NCBI RefSeq assembly: GCF_013377085.1
Contig: NZ_JACAAX010000017.1
Location: 1-64,000, forward strand
DNA from: Rhodoplanes sp.
GTDB lineage: Bacteria > Pseudomonadota > Alphaproteobacteria > Rhizobiales > Xanthobacteraceae
DNA: 64,000 bases
Direction: 5' to 3'
Shown: piece by piece, positions 47,368-54,467 of the stretch
Position numbering within the stretch: position 1 is the stretch's first letter
Layout: the number at the start of each line of letters is the position of its first letter
The notes under the pieces: model-generated
Seen by the model: only the letters and a program-made list of their open reading frames with translations
Told to the model about the DNA's origin: nothing
Databases searched by the model: none
Translations under genes and position numbers: made by a program

Positions 47368-48323
47368 GGAGAGTTGGTGGCTCGGCAGGACCTTATCTTA
47401 GCGCCCATGGGGTCGAGCCCGCGCGTGACGCCGCGGATGGAACGATCGTTCACGACAAAACCCCTCACTGTCCCGCGACGCCCTTCGCGCCCGGGGTGTG
47501 CCCATGACCCGTGTCCTCGCCTTTCCGAGGAAAGGCCGAGGGAGGCGGAGCGCCGGGAGGCGCTACACCTGACATCATCTGCGCTCGAGAGCGCAGCGCG
47601 CATCGAAGCGTCGATGCGCACGCCTCCCGGCGCTCCGCCGCGGCGATTTTTGGCTTTCGGGCCGCGCTTGGGATCCGGCCCGACCGGGGTGACGGACCTC
47701 TCCAGCGATGCTCCTCGCGCCCGGGTCGTCTTGCCCGGAGGGCGGAGCCCCAAAAGCCCCCGGGAGTCCGGCGGACGAGGCCGGACCCGCAGGCGCCGCA
47801 TCCGCCGGCCGGATTTCCCGGGAGTTCCGGCGGCCGGTTTTTGGGCAGGCGCCACCATGAGGCGGCGCCCTGCCCTGCACCGGCTCGCTCCGCCGCCCGA
47901 CGTCACCGGTCGACGTCCCTCGACGAGCGAGACGGACGAATCTTACGGCCGCTCGCGAGACCGGGGATTACTTTTTTCACGACCCGACGACCCGTAGCCG
48001 CCTGCCCTGCAGGCGGGACACGACGGCTCGCCACACGGCCACGGCCCAGGATCGTCGCCCGCGCAGGCCGCCGTGCCCGTGGCGACCGGTCACGCCCTCG
48101 CCCGTCCCTCGACGCGCGCGCGCCACTGGCGAATGGCGGTCGGGCACCCCACATCTAGATGACGACCCCTGCGTTCATCCTCGAACCGAGGCGAGCCACC
48201 GCGCCCCTGGCATCGCAAGGTGGGATGACGAGCCGGTCGGCTTCACGGTCGAGTATCAGGTCGCGGTCACGGACAGGCCTCGTCACGCGGTGCCGCCAGC
48301 GGGCGCTGAAGCGGATGGTCTCG

Positions 48324-48533
48324 ATGCCGGTCTCTCTCGACGCCGAACAAGTTTGCGCCGACCACGGACCTATTCTCGAACGCCTGGGGGCCGCCGTCGT
48401 GCGACGGTGGAGCGCGCTTCCGACCGGAATCCAGCGCGACCTGTTCGCGCACGCGACGTCTCTGGCGGATCACCAAGAGACGGCCGAGCTCAAGGGGCAG
48501 GTCGCCCGCTTCCTGCACAGATCGCAGGGTTGA
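48324..48533 (+). CDS. Small helical hypothetical protein
   Basis: A 69-aa protein (MPVSLDAEQVCADHGPILE). The ATG at 48324 follows a GGATGG ribosome-like site, and the ATG at 48315 is the alternative. It is predicted to be all helical, with an amphipathic pattern (LERLGAAVVRRWSALPTGIQ, then ELKGQVARFLHR). It resembles short conserved alphaproteobacterial proteins of unknown role from memory. It is followed 62 bases later by another small gene on the same strand. Confidence 0.5.
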   Translation: MPVSLDAEQVCADHGPILERLGAAVVRRWSALPTGIQRDLFAHATSLADHQETAELKGQVARFLHRSQG

Positions 48534-48595
48534 CGTCCGTCCGAACGATACGGCGCCCGGGTGCGTTGTCCCCCCGGCAAAGCCAGGAGAGCACC

Positions 48596-48883
48596 ATGAC
48601 CATGGAACCGACGGCCGAAGACTCGGCCCGACATATCCTCGATATCTTCCAGGCGCACACGCTGCGGATCGGCCAGATCCTCTCGCGAGGATCGGCCCGC
48701 ATCCAGTTCCTGGCGGAGGGCGACTGGCATATCCATGATTTTGTCAACGGCCTGCAGTATGCGAGCCGACATCACTGGATCGCGTTGCCGTCGCCGACCG
48801 TGCTCAAGCTCACCGAGGACGGATTCTTCGCCTATCGGGCGCCCGAGACGACGTTGTCGCCGTCCCCGGGACTGGGCGCCTAG
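48596..48883 (+). CDS. Small hypothetical protein
   Basis: A 95-aa soluble protein (MTMEPTAEDSARHIL). The ATG at 48596 has a strong AGGAGAG site. The N-terminal helix ARHILDIFQAHTLRIGQIL is followed by strand-rich RIQFLAEGDWHIHDFVNGL and a winged-helix-like WIALPSPTVLKLTEDGFFAY, in which the C-terminal part looks like the wing of a small DNA-binding fold. No family recognised. It may be co-transcribed with the 69-aa gene upstream. Confidence 0.6.
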   Translation: MTMEPTAEDSARHILDIFQAHTLRIGQILSRGSARIQFLAEGDWHIHDFVNGLQYASRHHWIALPSPTVLKLTEDGFFAYRAPETTLSPSPGLGA

Positions 48884-48916
48884 GAACGGCCGCTCGTCTG
48901 CGGCGTCGCTCCCGGC

Positions 48917-49342
48917 TCAGCGCGTGCGGGTGACCTCGCTGCAGCTCACGGCGACGGGCTCCGCGTAGCAGAACGAGATCTTGCCGGGGCCGACGAGCTG
49001 GCCGGTCAAATAGCCGCTGGCGTCGGTGCTGACGATGGTGCGATTGCCGCGGCCGGTGAGCGCGCCGATGAACGACGCATTTTTCTTCTCGCCATTACCC
49101 GAGAGGGTCGCCACGGCCCAGAACCGGCGACCCTCCTGGCCTCGGACCTCGATCACCAGATCCTTCTCCAGCAGCACCGGCTCGGCGGAGGTGCCGCTGC
49201 CGGCGACGATGGCGTGAGCCTTCCCGACCCATTTGCCTTTCAGGTCCGGCACGCGATCCGCCGCGAGCGCCAGCGCCGGATAGAGAGCAAGCACCGCGAT
49301 GGCGGAACCGAACGTCGTTGCGAAACGCCGAGCTTTTTGCAT
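48917..49342 (-). CDS. Secreted small beta-barrel-like protein
   Basis: A 141-aa protein with a signal peptide (residues 1-28, SAIAVLALYPALALA). The mature part begins DRVPDLKGKWVGKAHAI and is a run of beta strands (FWAVATLSGNGE, ASFIGALTGRGNRTI, GYLTGQLVGPGKISFCY). The LKGKWxG opening and strand pattern recall small calycin/avidin-type barrels, but this is a structural impression only. The two Cys near the C-terminus (FCYAEPVAVSCSE) may form a disulphide. The start is the ATG at 49342. A membrane-protein gene lies 131 bases upstream on the same strand. Confidence 0.68.
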   Translation of the reverse strand: MQKARRFATTFGSAIAVLALYPALALAADRVPDLKGKWVGKAHAIVAGSGTSAEPVLLEKDLVIEVRGQEGRRFWAVATLSGNGEKKNASFIGALTGRGNRTIVSTDASGYLTGQLVGPGKISFCYAEPVAVSCSEVTRTR

Positions 49343-49473
49343 GTGTCCACCTGTTGAAACAGATCTGATGTCTAATCGTCCGACGCTCGGCACGCGGGGC
49401 ACGCGGGCCCGAGAGGTGAAATGCCGGTGGGGCGGCACGCCCTTGTCGTCTCCGGCCTCCGGCTCGACCAGGC

Positions 49474-49905
49474 TCACTGCAGCACACCGCGCCGGGCGAG
49501 CCGCCACGTGTAGGTGCAGATGGCCAGGATCAGGCCGTAGCCGATCACCGCGCCGACCAGGCCGGAGCCGCCCAGCGCCTCGGCCCAGCCCTTGGAGTAG
49601 GTCTGCCAGGCGATCAGTCCGACGCTCAGGACGATGCCGGTCAGAAAGATCGGTAGCGCCGCCTTGCGCAGCATGAACAGGGCGAGCGCGCCGGCGAGAT
49701 TCAGCGCCGCGACCAGCACGGTCGAGGCGTAGTCGACGATCGTCAGCCGGTCGAAATAAGCCTGCTGGACCGGTTCGACCGGCACCACGCCCGACCTGAT
49801 CAGATAGAACGACAGCAGCGTCCACCCGACCGAGAACAGGAACCAGAGGAAGATCACCCAGATCCAGACGGTTCGCCGGGGACCGACAGTCGGCTCGTCG
49901 CTCAT
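49474..49905 (-). CDS. Four-helix membrane protein of unknown function
   Basis: A 143-aa integral membrane protein with hydrophobic segments at about residues 14-36, 58-76, 84-102 and 114-134 and positively charged ends (TWRLARRGVLQ). The N-terminus is short and cytosolic (MSDEPTVGPRR). No conserved motif identifies a transporter family. It is the first of two minus-strand genes, followed by the secreted barrel-like protein. Confidence 0.65.
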   Translation of the reverse strand: MSDEPTVGPRRTVWIWVIFLWFLFSVGWTLLSFYLIRSGVVPVEPVQQAYFDRLTIVDYASTVLVAALNLAGALALFMLRKAALPIFLTGIVLSVGLIAWQTYSKGWAEALGGSGLVGAVIGYGLILAICTYTWRLARRGVLQ

Positions 49906-50351
49906 GACGCGTTTCCTTGCGTGGCTCGACGCGCGCGGCCGAGGCTGGCGCGACCGTGATGCCGGCGGCGAGACCCGATGATCAACGTCTCGACCGTGAC
50001 GCCCGGACGATTAGCGCCGGCGACGGGAGGGCTCTGTGACGGATCGCACACGGCCACGGGCAGCGCGGCGCCGCGCGGGCTTCGTGGCTGGCGCGTCGGC
50101 TCCCACAGGACCGCGCGACTCGACCGACCGCGCGCAAAAATGCACGCGGTCGGTGTGCGACTGTCGACCGCCCGTCACCTGGCCCCCATCGCGGACACCG
50201 GATTTTCCACTATCTGAGACTACAACCAAAACTACGCACTAACGCGATGTCGCTCCCGCGGCTTGCGAGGCCACAGGCGGGCCGGCATAGTTCCTCGTGT
50301 CTAGATCGCGGCCGCGTATCGCCGCGATCCGCCCAGGGGGAGTGCGTCAGC
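49906..50351. other. Intergenic region ahead of the acetate-type permease gene
   Basis: No gene is supported in these 446 bases between divergent transcripts. A slightly AT-richer patch at about 50200-50245 may hold the plus-strand promoter. CGACTGTCGACC and nearby GGTCGACTG-like half-palindromes are present but not assigned. The ribosome site of the next gene is AGGGGGAG at about 50336. Confidence 0.4.
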
Positions 50352-50963
50352 ATGGCAGATCAGAAACTCGGAAATCCCGCCGTCGTCGGGCTGGCCGGCT
50401 TCGGCCTCACCACGATGGTGCTGCAGTTCCACAATGTCGGATGGATGGGCATCGGCCCGGTGGTGTGGCTCGGCCTCATCTTCGGCGGCTTCGCCCAGAT
50501 GGTCGCCGGCCTGCAGGAGATGAAGACCGGCAACAATTTCGGCTACTGCGCCTTCACGGCCTATGGCTGCTTCTGGATCGCGCTGGCGCTGCTCCTGATC
50601 GGCAACCACTACAATCTCTACGTCTCCAGCAAGAGCGACATCGGCTGGTTCCTGATCGCCTGGACGCTGTTCACGGCGATCCTGTGGGTCGGGGCGATGC
50701 GCATCTCGAGCGCGCTGGCGCTGACCTTCACGCTGCTGCTCGGCGGCTTCATCCTGCTCGACCTCGCCCATTTCGGCTTCCCGGAGCTCACCGTCGTGGC
50801 CGGCTACGAGCTGATGGCCTGCGCCGCCATGGCCTGGTACATCATGGCGCATCTGATCTTCGCCGACGTGTTCGGCCGCGACGTCCTGCCTGTCGGCAAG
50901 CCGTGGCTGCGCGCCCCCGCCGCGCCGGTTTCGGCCCTGAAAGTCGCCGGCGCCAAGGCCTGA
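50352..50963 (+). CDS. satP: Acetate/succinate permease, GPR1/FUN34/SatP family
   Basis: A 203-aa, six-helix membrane protein. The family signature NPAVVGLAGFGLTTM lies at the N-terminus, and further conserved blocks are VWLGLIFGGFAQMVAGLQEMKTGN (two halves), GYCAFTAYGCFWIALA and AGYELMACAAMAWYIMA. These proteins move acetate or succinate with protons, or form acetate channels. The ATG at 50352 is supported by a GGGGGAG site. A periplasmic Cache-domain gene follows after 42 bases on the same strand, suggesting a linked uptake and sensing unit. Confidence 0.9.
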   Translation: MADQKLGNPAVVGLAGFGLTTMVLQFHNVGWMGIGPVVWLGLIFGGFAQMVAGLQEMKTGNNFGYCAFTAYGCFWIALALLLIGNHYNLYVSSKSDIGWFLIAWTLFTAILWVGAMRISSALALTFTLLLGGFILLDLAHFGFPELTVVAGYELMACAAMAWYIMAHLIFADVFGRDVLPVGKPWLRAPAAPVSALKVAGAKA

Positions 50964-51005
50964 GCGTCGCGTCGTCGCCGACCCGCGAAGAATCGGAGAA
51001 CCATC

Positions 51006-51575
51006 ATGCGTGCAAAGACCCTGATCGTGGCCGCGACCGTGGCGGCGCTGGCCGGCGCGGCCGGCCTTTCGCCCGGCCGCATCGCTTCGGCCGCCGCCGA
51101 CGACGTCGCCTCGCCCGAGGAGGTCGTCTCGAAAGTGTGGGCGGCCTCGCGCTTTCTCAACGAGAAGGGCGCGTCGGGTATCGCCTCGTTCAACAGCAAG
51201 GACGGGCCGTGGGTGTGGAAGGACTCCTACGTGTTCGTCTACGACTGCCGGCTCGACCGGATGGTGGCGCACCCGCTGCGCCCGGACCTCGTCGGCCGGC
51301 CCGTGATGCAGATCACCGACAACAACGGCAAGCTGATCTTCAAGGATCTGTGCAAGGCGGGCGGCGGGAAGCGCGGCGGCTGGGTCGAGTATCTGTGGAC
51401 CAAGCCGGGCGCCGGCAGCGTGTCGCGAAAGATCTCCTACGCGCTCGGCGCCGACATCGCGTTTTCCACCGGCATCCAGGTGGCGGCCGGCGTCTACGAC
51501 GACAAGGCCTCGGCCGCCGATCTCGCCAAGCTCACCGACAAGATGGCGGATCCGGCGAAATACCCGGCGCATTGA
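51006..51575 (+). CDS. Periplasmic single-Cache-domain protein
   Basis: A 189-aa protein: signal peptide (residues 1-30) and then a small-molecule-binding Cache domain. Typical elements are SRFLNEKGASGIASFNSKDG, WVWKDSYVFVYDCRLDRM, HPLRPDLVGRPVMQITDNNG and WVEYLWTKPGAGSVSRKISY. There is no transmembrane anchor or output domain, so it acts as a free periplasmic binding protein or partners a membrane sensor. Its position after the acetate-type permease suggests a short-chain acid ligand. A broken copy of its C-terminal third lies at 54195-54392. Confidence 0.82.
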   Translation: MRAKTLIVAATVAALAGAAGLSPGRIASAAADDVASPEEVVSKVWAASRFLNEKGASGIASFNSKDGPWVWKDSYVFVYDCRLDRMVAHPLRPDLVGRPVMQITDNNGKLIFKDLCKAGGGKRGGWVEYLWTKPGAGSVSRKISYALGADIAFSTGIQVAAGVYDDKASAADLAKLTDKMADPAKYPAH

Positions 51576-51633
51576 GGGGGCGGGGCGAGCTCGCGACTCG
51601 TCATTCCCGGGCTCGACCCGCGATCCCTCGCAC

Positions 51634-52377
51634 TCACGCGTCGTGTGACACGGACAACTCGTAAATGATCAGGGACTCGATGACGATCGAGTGCTCGTGT
51701 GCGAGGTGCGCCTGAAACCCGGCCTTCTTGATCAGCGCACCGAACAGATCGAGGTCCGAATCCGACGAAACCATGACGAACAGTCGTCCGTCCGGCTTCA
51801 GCCGGTCCCGCGCCTGGGCGAAAAGATCGGCGACGTCGCGATACTTCGGACCGGCATGCCAACCGCGATCCGCCAGGTCACTCGGTTCGCCGGCATGCTT
51901 CGGCGGGCTCGACAGGATCACGTCGAAGAGCGGCCGAGCTGCAATTGCCGAAAGAAGGTCGGAGCAGAGGCCGCCGACCCGGCCACCGAGGCCGTTCGCC
52001 ACCGCATTCTCGCCGGCCGACAGGGCCGCGTTGGGATTGATGTCGGCCGCGACGACATACTCGGCGCCGGCGCGTGCGGCCGCGAGCGCGAGAATGCCCG
52101 ACCCGGTCCCGACATCGAGAACGCGTTTGCCGGTCAGGTCCATCCGATCGATGAAGCCGGCGAAGCACTCGCTGCTCAGGAAGTAACGAGGATGAAACAC
52201 GGTCGGCCGCACCGTGAGACGGAAGCCCGCGGCCTTCGCGATCCGCGCACTCTTCCGGGACAGGATGAGATGGTACGAAAAGAAATGGATGAAACGCCGA
52301 AGGAACCGACGAAAGGGGCCATGTGGAGTGCCGCGACGATCCAGGGCGCTCGCGGTGTCGCCGACATATGAGTCCAT
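51634..52377 (-). CDS. Class I SAM-dependent methyltransferase
   Basis: A 247-aa protein. The SAM-binding motif VLDVGTGSGIL lies at residues 86-96 and acidic motif II is ADINP. The motif IV region reads ILSSPPKHAGEP instead of the (N/D)PPY of HemK/RsmC-type enzymes, so the target (protein Gln, nucleic acid base or small molecule) is uncertain. The N-terminal ~60 residues are basic and aromatic (RRFLRRFIHFFSYHLILSRK), possibly a nucleic-acid or membrane-contact segment. It ends 58 bases after the Cache gene on the opposite strand. Confidence 0.82.
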   Translation of the reverse strand: MDSYVGDTASALDRRGTPHGPFRRFLRRFIHFFSYHLILSRKSARIAKAAGFRLTVRPTVFHPRYFLSSECFAGFIDRMDLTGKRVLDVGTGSGILALAAARAGAEYVVAADINPNAALSAGENAVANGLGGRVGGLCSDLLSAIAARPLFDVILSSPPKHAGEPSDLADRGWHAGPKYRDVADLFAQARDRLKPDGRLFVMVSSDSDLDLFGALIKKAGFQAHLAHEHSIVIESLIIYELSVSHDA

Positions 52378-52436
52378 CCGGGTTTTCCTGTATGTGCTTC
52401 ATTCGACGGTGTCGTCGAAACAGCGTCGCCGACCGG

Positions 52437-53090
52437 TCACAGGTCGGCCTGTCTGTCGCCGGCCGATTCCGGGTCGGCATATGCTCGGTACGGTCGCTCG
52501 AGCAGAGCGACCATGTGGTGCCAGAGCGAGCGACGGCGAGCAGACTTGGTCCGGGACTCCGCCTGCGCACTCGGATCCGTCATTAGGCCGCGCAGCTTGA
52601 TCATCTCCCAGGCCGCCGGGCTCCAGTCCCGCCAGGCTCGTTGTGCCTGCTCGACCAGCACGCCGCTCACCACCTCCGGCACGGCGTCGAACACCTGCGG
52701 CAGGCGGCCGGACAACCCGTCATCCCGCAAGATATTCCATTTCGAGAGGCCGCCCATCACGGGCGATCCGAGCGCGTAGACGACGCGCCCGACCCAGGCT
52801 TCGCGAATGCAGTAGGAGCACATCGCACATGGCTCCACGTTCGTATAAAGCGAGCACTCTCGCAACTGCCGGCGTCCGATCGCCTTTTGGGCCCGTGCGA
52901 GGGCGATGACCTCGGCGTGTCGGGACACGTCACCGTCCCGGATCGTGCGGTTGATCGCTTCCGAAACGATGTGTCCATCCCGGGCAACGACGGCCCCGAA
53001 CGGGTACTCGCCTTTGCTGACCGCAATCCGGGAAAGCTCGACGCAACGCGCCATCATGGTCTCGTCTTCGCCGTCGCGTGACGTCACCAT
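52437..53090 (-). CDS. Nucleoside/guanine deaminase-like zinc enzyme
   Basis: A 217-aa protein of the cytidine-deaminase superfamily. The zinc site is complete: HAE at H58-E60 and PCAMC at C88-C91. The Asn-bearing N-terminus (KGEYPFGAVVARDGHIV) fits tRNA adenosine deaminase or guanine/nucleoside deaminases. The C-terminus beyond residue 155 is an extra basic tail (TKSARRRSLWHHMV), unusual for GuaD or TadA, so the substrate is unclear. The start may instead be the Met at residue 12. It lies 59 bases upstream of the methyltransferase on the same strand, so the two may be co-expressed. Confidence 0.83.
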   Translation of the reverse strand: MVTSRDGEDETMMARCVELSRIAVSKGEYPFGAVVARDGHIVSEAINRTIRDGDVSRHAEVIALARAQKAIGRRQLRECSLYTNVEPCAMCSYCIREAWVGRVVYALGSPVMGGLSKWNILRDDGLSGRLPQVFDAVPEVVSGVLVEQAQRAWRDWSPAAWEMIKLRGLMTDPSAQAESRTKSARRRSLWHHMVALLERPYRAYADPESAGDRQADL

Positions 53091-53496
53091 GCCGTCAGTG
53101 CCCCGTTGTCACGAGCGTTCGAAGAATACTCGATCGCTCTCGCGGTGACTCCGAGGCCGCGCGCCCGTGACATGCAGACGGGTGCGGCGCGCCCCGAGCC
53201 CAGTCGAGACAACGTGTTCAAGCGGAAAGAGTTCCGCGCCGGCTCGGCAAAACCGCCCAACGGCGATCGACCAGGCTGCGCGCATCGGCTCGCGTCGTTC
53301 ACAACGGCGACGTGAGCTACATCCGAGAGCTCCACCGGCTGCGCGCACCCCCACATTTCGCTCGCGCTCCACGCGGGGTACGGCCGCGCGATCGACCTCG
53401 GCCCGCAGCCCGGATGCGCGAAGCGCATCCGGGACCTTTTCGACACGGCAGGGCACGTTGATCGAGGGCACTGTCAGCGTAATTCCCGGGACGCGG
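53091..53496. other. Intergenic region with REP-like hairpin
   Basis: About 400 bases with no convincing gene. The only clear structure is a palindrome at 53409-53433. The composition is GC-rich throughout. Confidence 0.4.
53409..53433. repeat. REP-like hairpin (CCCGGATGCGC)
   Basis: CCCGGATGCGC-GAA-GCGCATCCGGG is a perfect 11-base stem with a 3-base loop. It lies 64 bases downstream of the vapC-like gene. It matches the GCCCGGATG...CATCCGGG type of repeat common in Hyphomicrobiales. Confidence 0.65.
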
Positions 53497-53901
53497 TCAC
53501 GGCGGGCCGTCGACGAAGGGGTTTTCGATGCGCAGCGTGCCGATGGTCCGGCCGTGCTGCATGTCCTCGCTGAACAGCGTGTCGCAGCCCGCTTCGAGGG
53601 CGGCCGCGACGATCAGCGCGTCGTAGAACGAGAGGCGATGCTGTTCGGCGAGCGCCCGGGCGGCGGCTTGCAGGTCGAGCGTGAGCGGCAGCGGCGGCCC
53701 GGCCAACACCAGCGCATCATCGATCGCATCGGCGATCTCGCGCCAGTCCTGGCCGAGCTTGCGGCGCGCGACGGCGGTGAACTCGTTGAGCACCTGCACG
53801 CTGATCTTGCCGCCGTCCGCCAGAACTGCGCGCGCCCGATCGGCCTTCGCGCCGCGTTCCTGGGCATAGACGAGAATGTTGGTGTCGAAGAAGGCGCTCA
53901 C
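53497..53901 (-). CDS. PIN-domain toxin (VapC family)
   Basis: A 134-aa PIN-domain ribonuclease. The acidic active-site residues are in FFDTNILVYA, the central VLNEFTAVARRK (Glu), SFYDALIVAAALEAG (Asp) and a late SEDMQHG, all in the right order. VapC toxins cleave tRNA or rRNA and stop translation unless held by VapB. The GTG start at 53901 overlaps the antitoxin's stop by four bases (GTGA), the usual coupling that keeps toxin below antitoxin. The fold is complete, so it should be active. Confidence 0.88.
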   Translation of the reverse strand: MSAFFDTNILVYAQERGAKADRARAVLADGGKISVQVLNEFTAVARRKLGQDWREIADAIDDALVLAGPPLPLTLDLQAAARALAEQHRLSFYDALIVAAALEAGCDTLFSEDMQHGRTIGTLRIENPFVDGPP

Positions 53902-54131
53902 CGCTCGTTGGCCTCGTCGCGATCGAACCGATAGCCCTCGGGCAGCGTCCAGTTGCGCGCCGCCATCCGGTCGAGCGCCCGGCGACGCCGTTGGTCCTGC
54001 GTCTCGACCTCGATGACGCCGTCCTTGGCGGCGACCACGTTCAACTCGTCGCCTTCCTTGAGCCCGAGCTGGTCGACCAGCGCCTTGGGCAGCCGGACGG
54101 CGAGGCTGTTGCCCCATCTGGACACCTGCAT
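53898..54131 (-). CDS. AbrB/SpoVT/VapB-type antitoxin
   Basis: A 77-aa protein. The N-terminal swapped-hairpin DNA-binding domain reads MQVSRWGNSLAVRLPKALVD, then QLGLKEGDELNVV, the canonical AbrB/MazE pattern. The C-terminal half (RRRRALDRMAARNWTLPEGYRF) is the toxin-binding tail. It should neutralise the PIN toxin and autorepress the operon, whose promoter lies in the AT-rich stretch 54132-54195. No long palindrome was identified as its operator. Confidence 0.88.
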   Translation of the reverse strand: MQVSRWGNSLAVRLPKALVDQLGLKEGDELNVVAAKDGVIEVETQDQRRRRALDRMAARNWTLPEGYRFDRDEANER

Positions 54132-54194
54132 CGCAGCCTCCGTGATATCCGTCGAGAATTGTATATTTTGGGCTGGATATCATCGAGATTCAAG

Positions 54195-54392
54195 TCTGTG
54201 GCCTGGATGGGTGAGCAGCGTCTCGCGAAAAATCTCCTGCGCGCTCGGCGCCGACATCGCGTTTGCGACCGGCATCCAGGTGGCGGCCAGCGTCTACGAC
54301 GACAAAGCGTCGGCGACGACAAAGCGTCGGCGGCCGAGCTCGCCTAGCTCACCGACAAGATGGCGGACCCGGCCAAGTACCCGGCGCACTAG
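54195..54392 (+). pseudogene. Broken duplicate of the Cache-domain gene (C-terminal third only)
   Basis: The bases match the end of the Cache gene (about 51385-51575) almost base for base, for example CTCGGCGCCGACATCGCGTT and GGCATCCAGGTGGCGGCC. It is inactivated in two ways: a 17-base tandem duplication of GACGACAAAGCGTCGGC (54298-54314 and 54315-54331) shifts the frame, and the Lys codon after CTCGCC has become TAG. The 5' two-thirds, including the signal peptide, are absent. It abuts the vapB upstream region, so a duplication or insertion event has joined these sequences. Confidence 0.85.
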
Positions 54393-54467
54393 TGGGCACG
54401 CCTTAGGAGTGGCCGCCGCCCGGCCATCGTGGTCGCCGCGTCGGCCCCCACCAGAACCGTCGCTGCG

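Larger units (their letters stand above)
46949..48323. other. Long repeat-rich intergenic region after parE
   Basis: About 1.4 kb with no supported gene. It contains three palindromic elements (46978-47089, 47128-47175, 47266-47367) and then a GC-rich stretch (about 47450-48150). That stretch has paired CGCCGGGAGG / CCTCCCGGCG and CTGCGCTCGAGAGCGCAG palindromes, resembling long degenerate intergenic repeats in related genomes. Open frames here lack a ribosome site and plausible protein composition. Confidence 0.55.

Noticed and set aside
47511-48158. Possible 215-aa gene in the repeat-rich region after parE
   Set aside because: Arg/Pro/Ala-rich with no ribosome site. The DNA is built of palindromic elements and looks like degenerate intergenic repeat.
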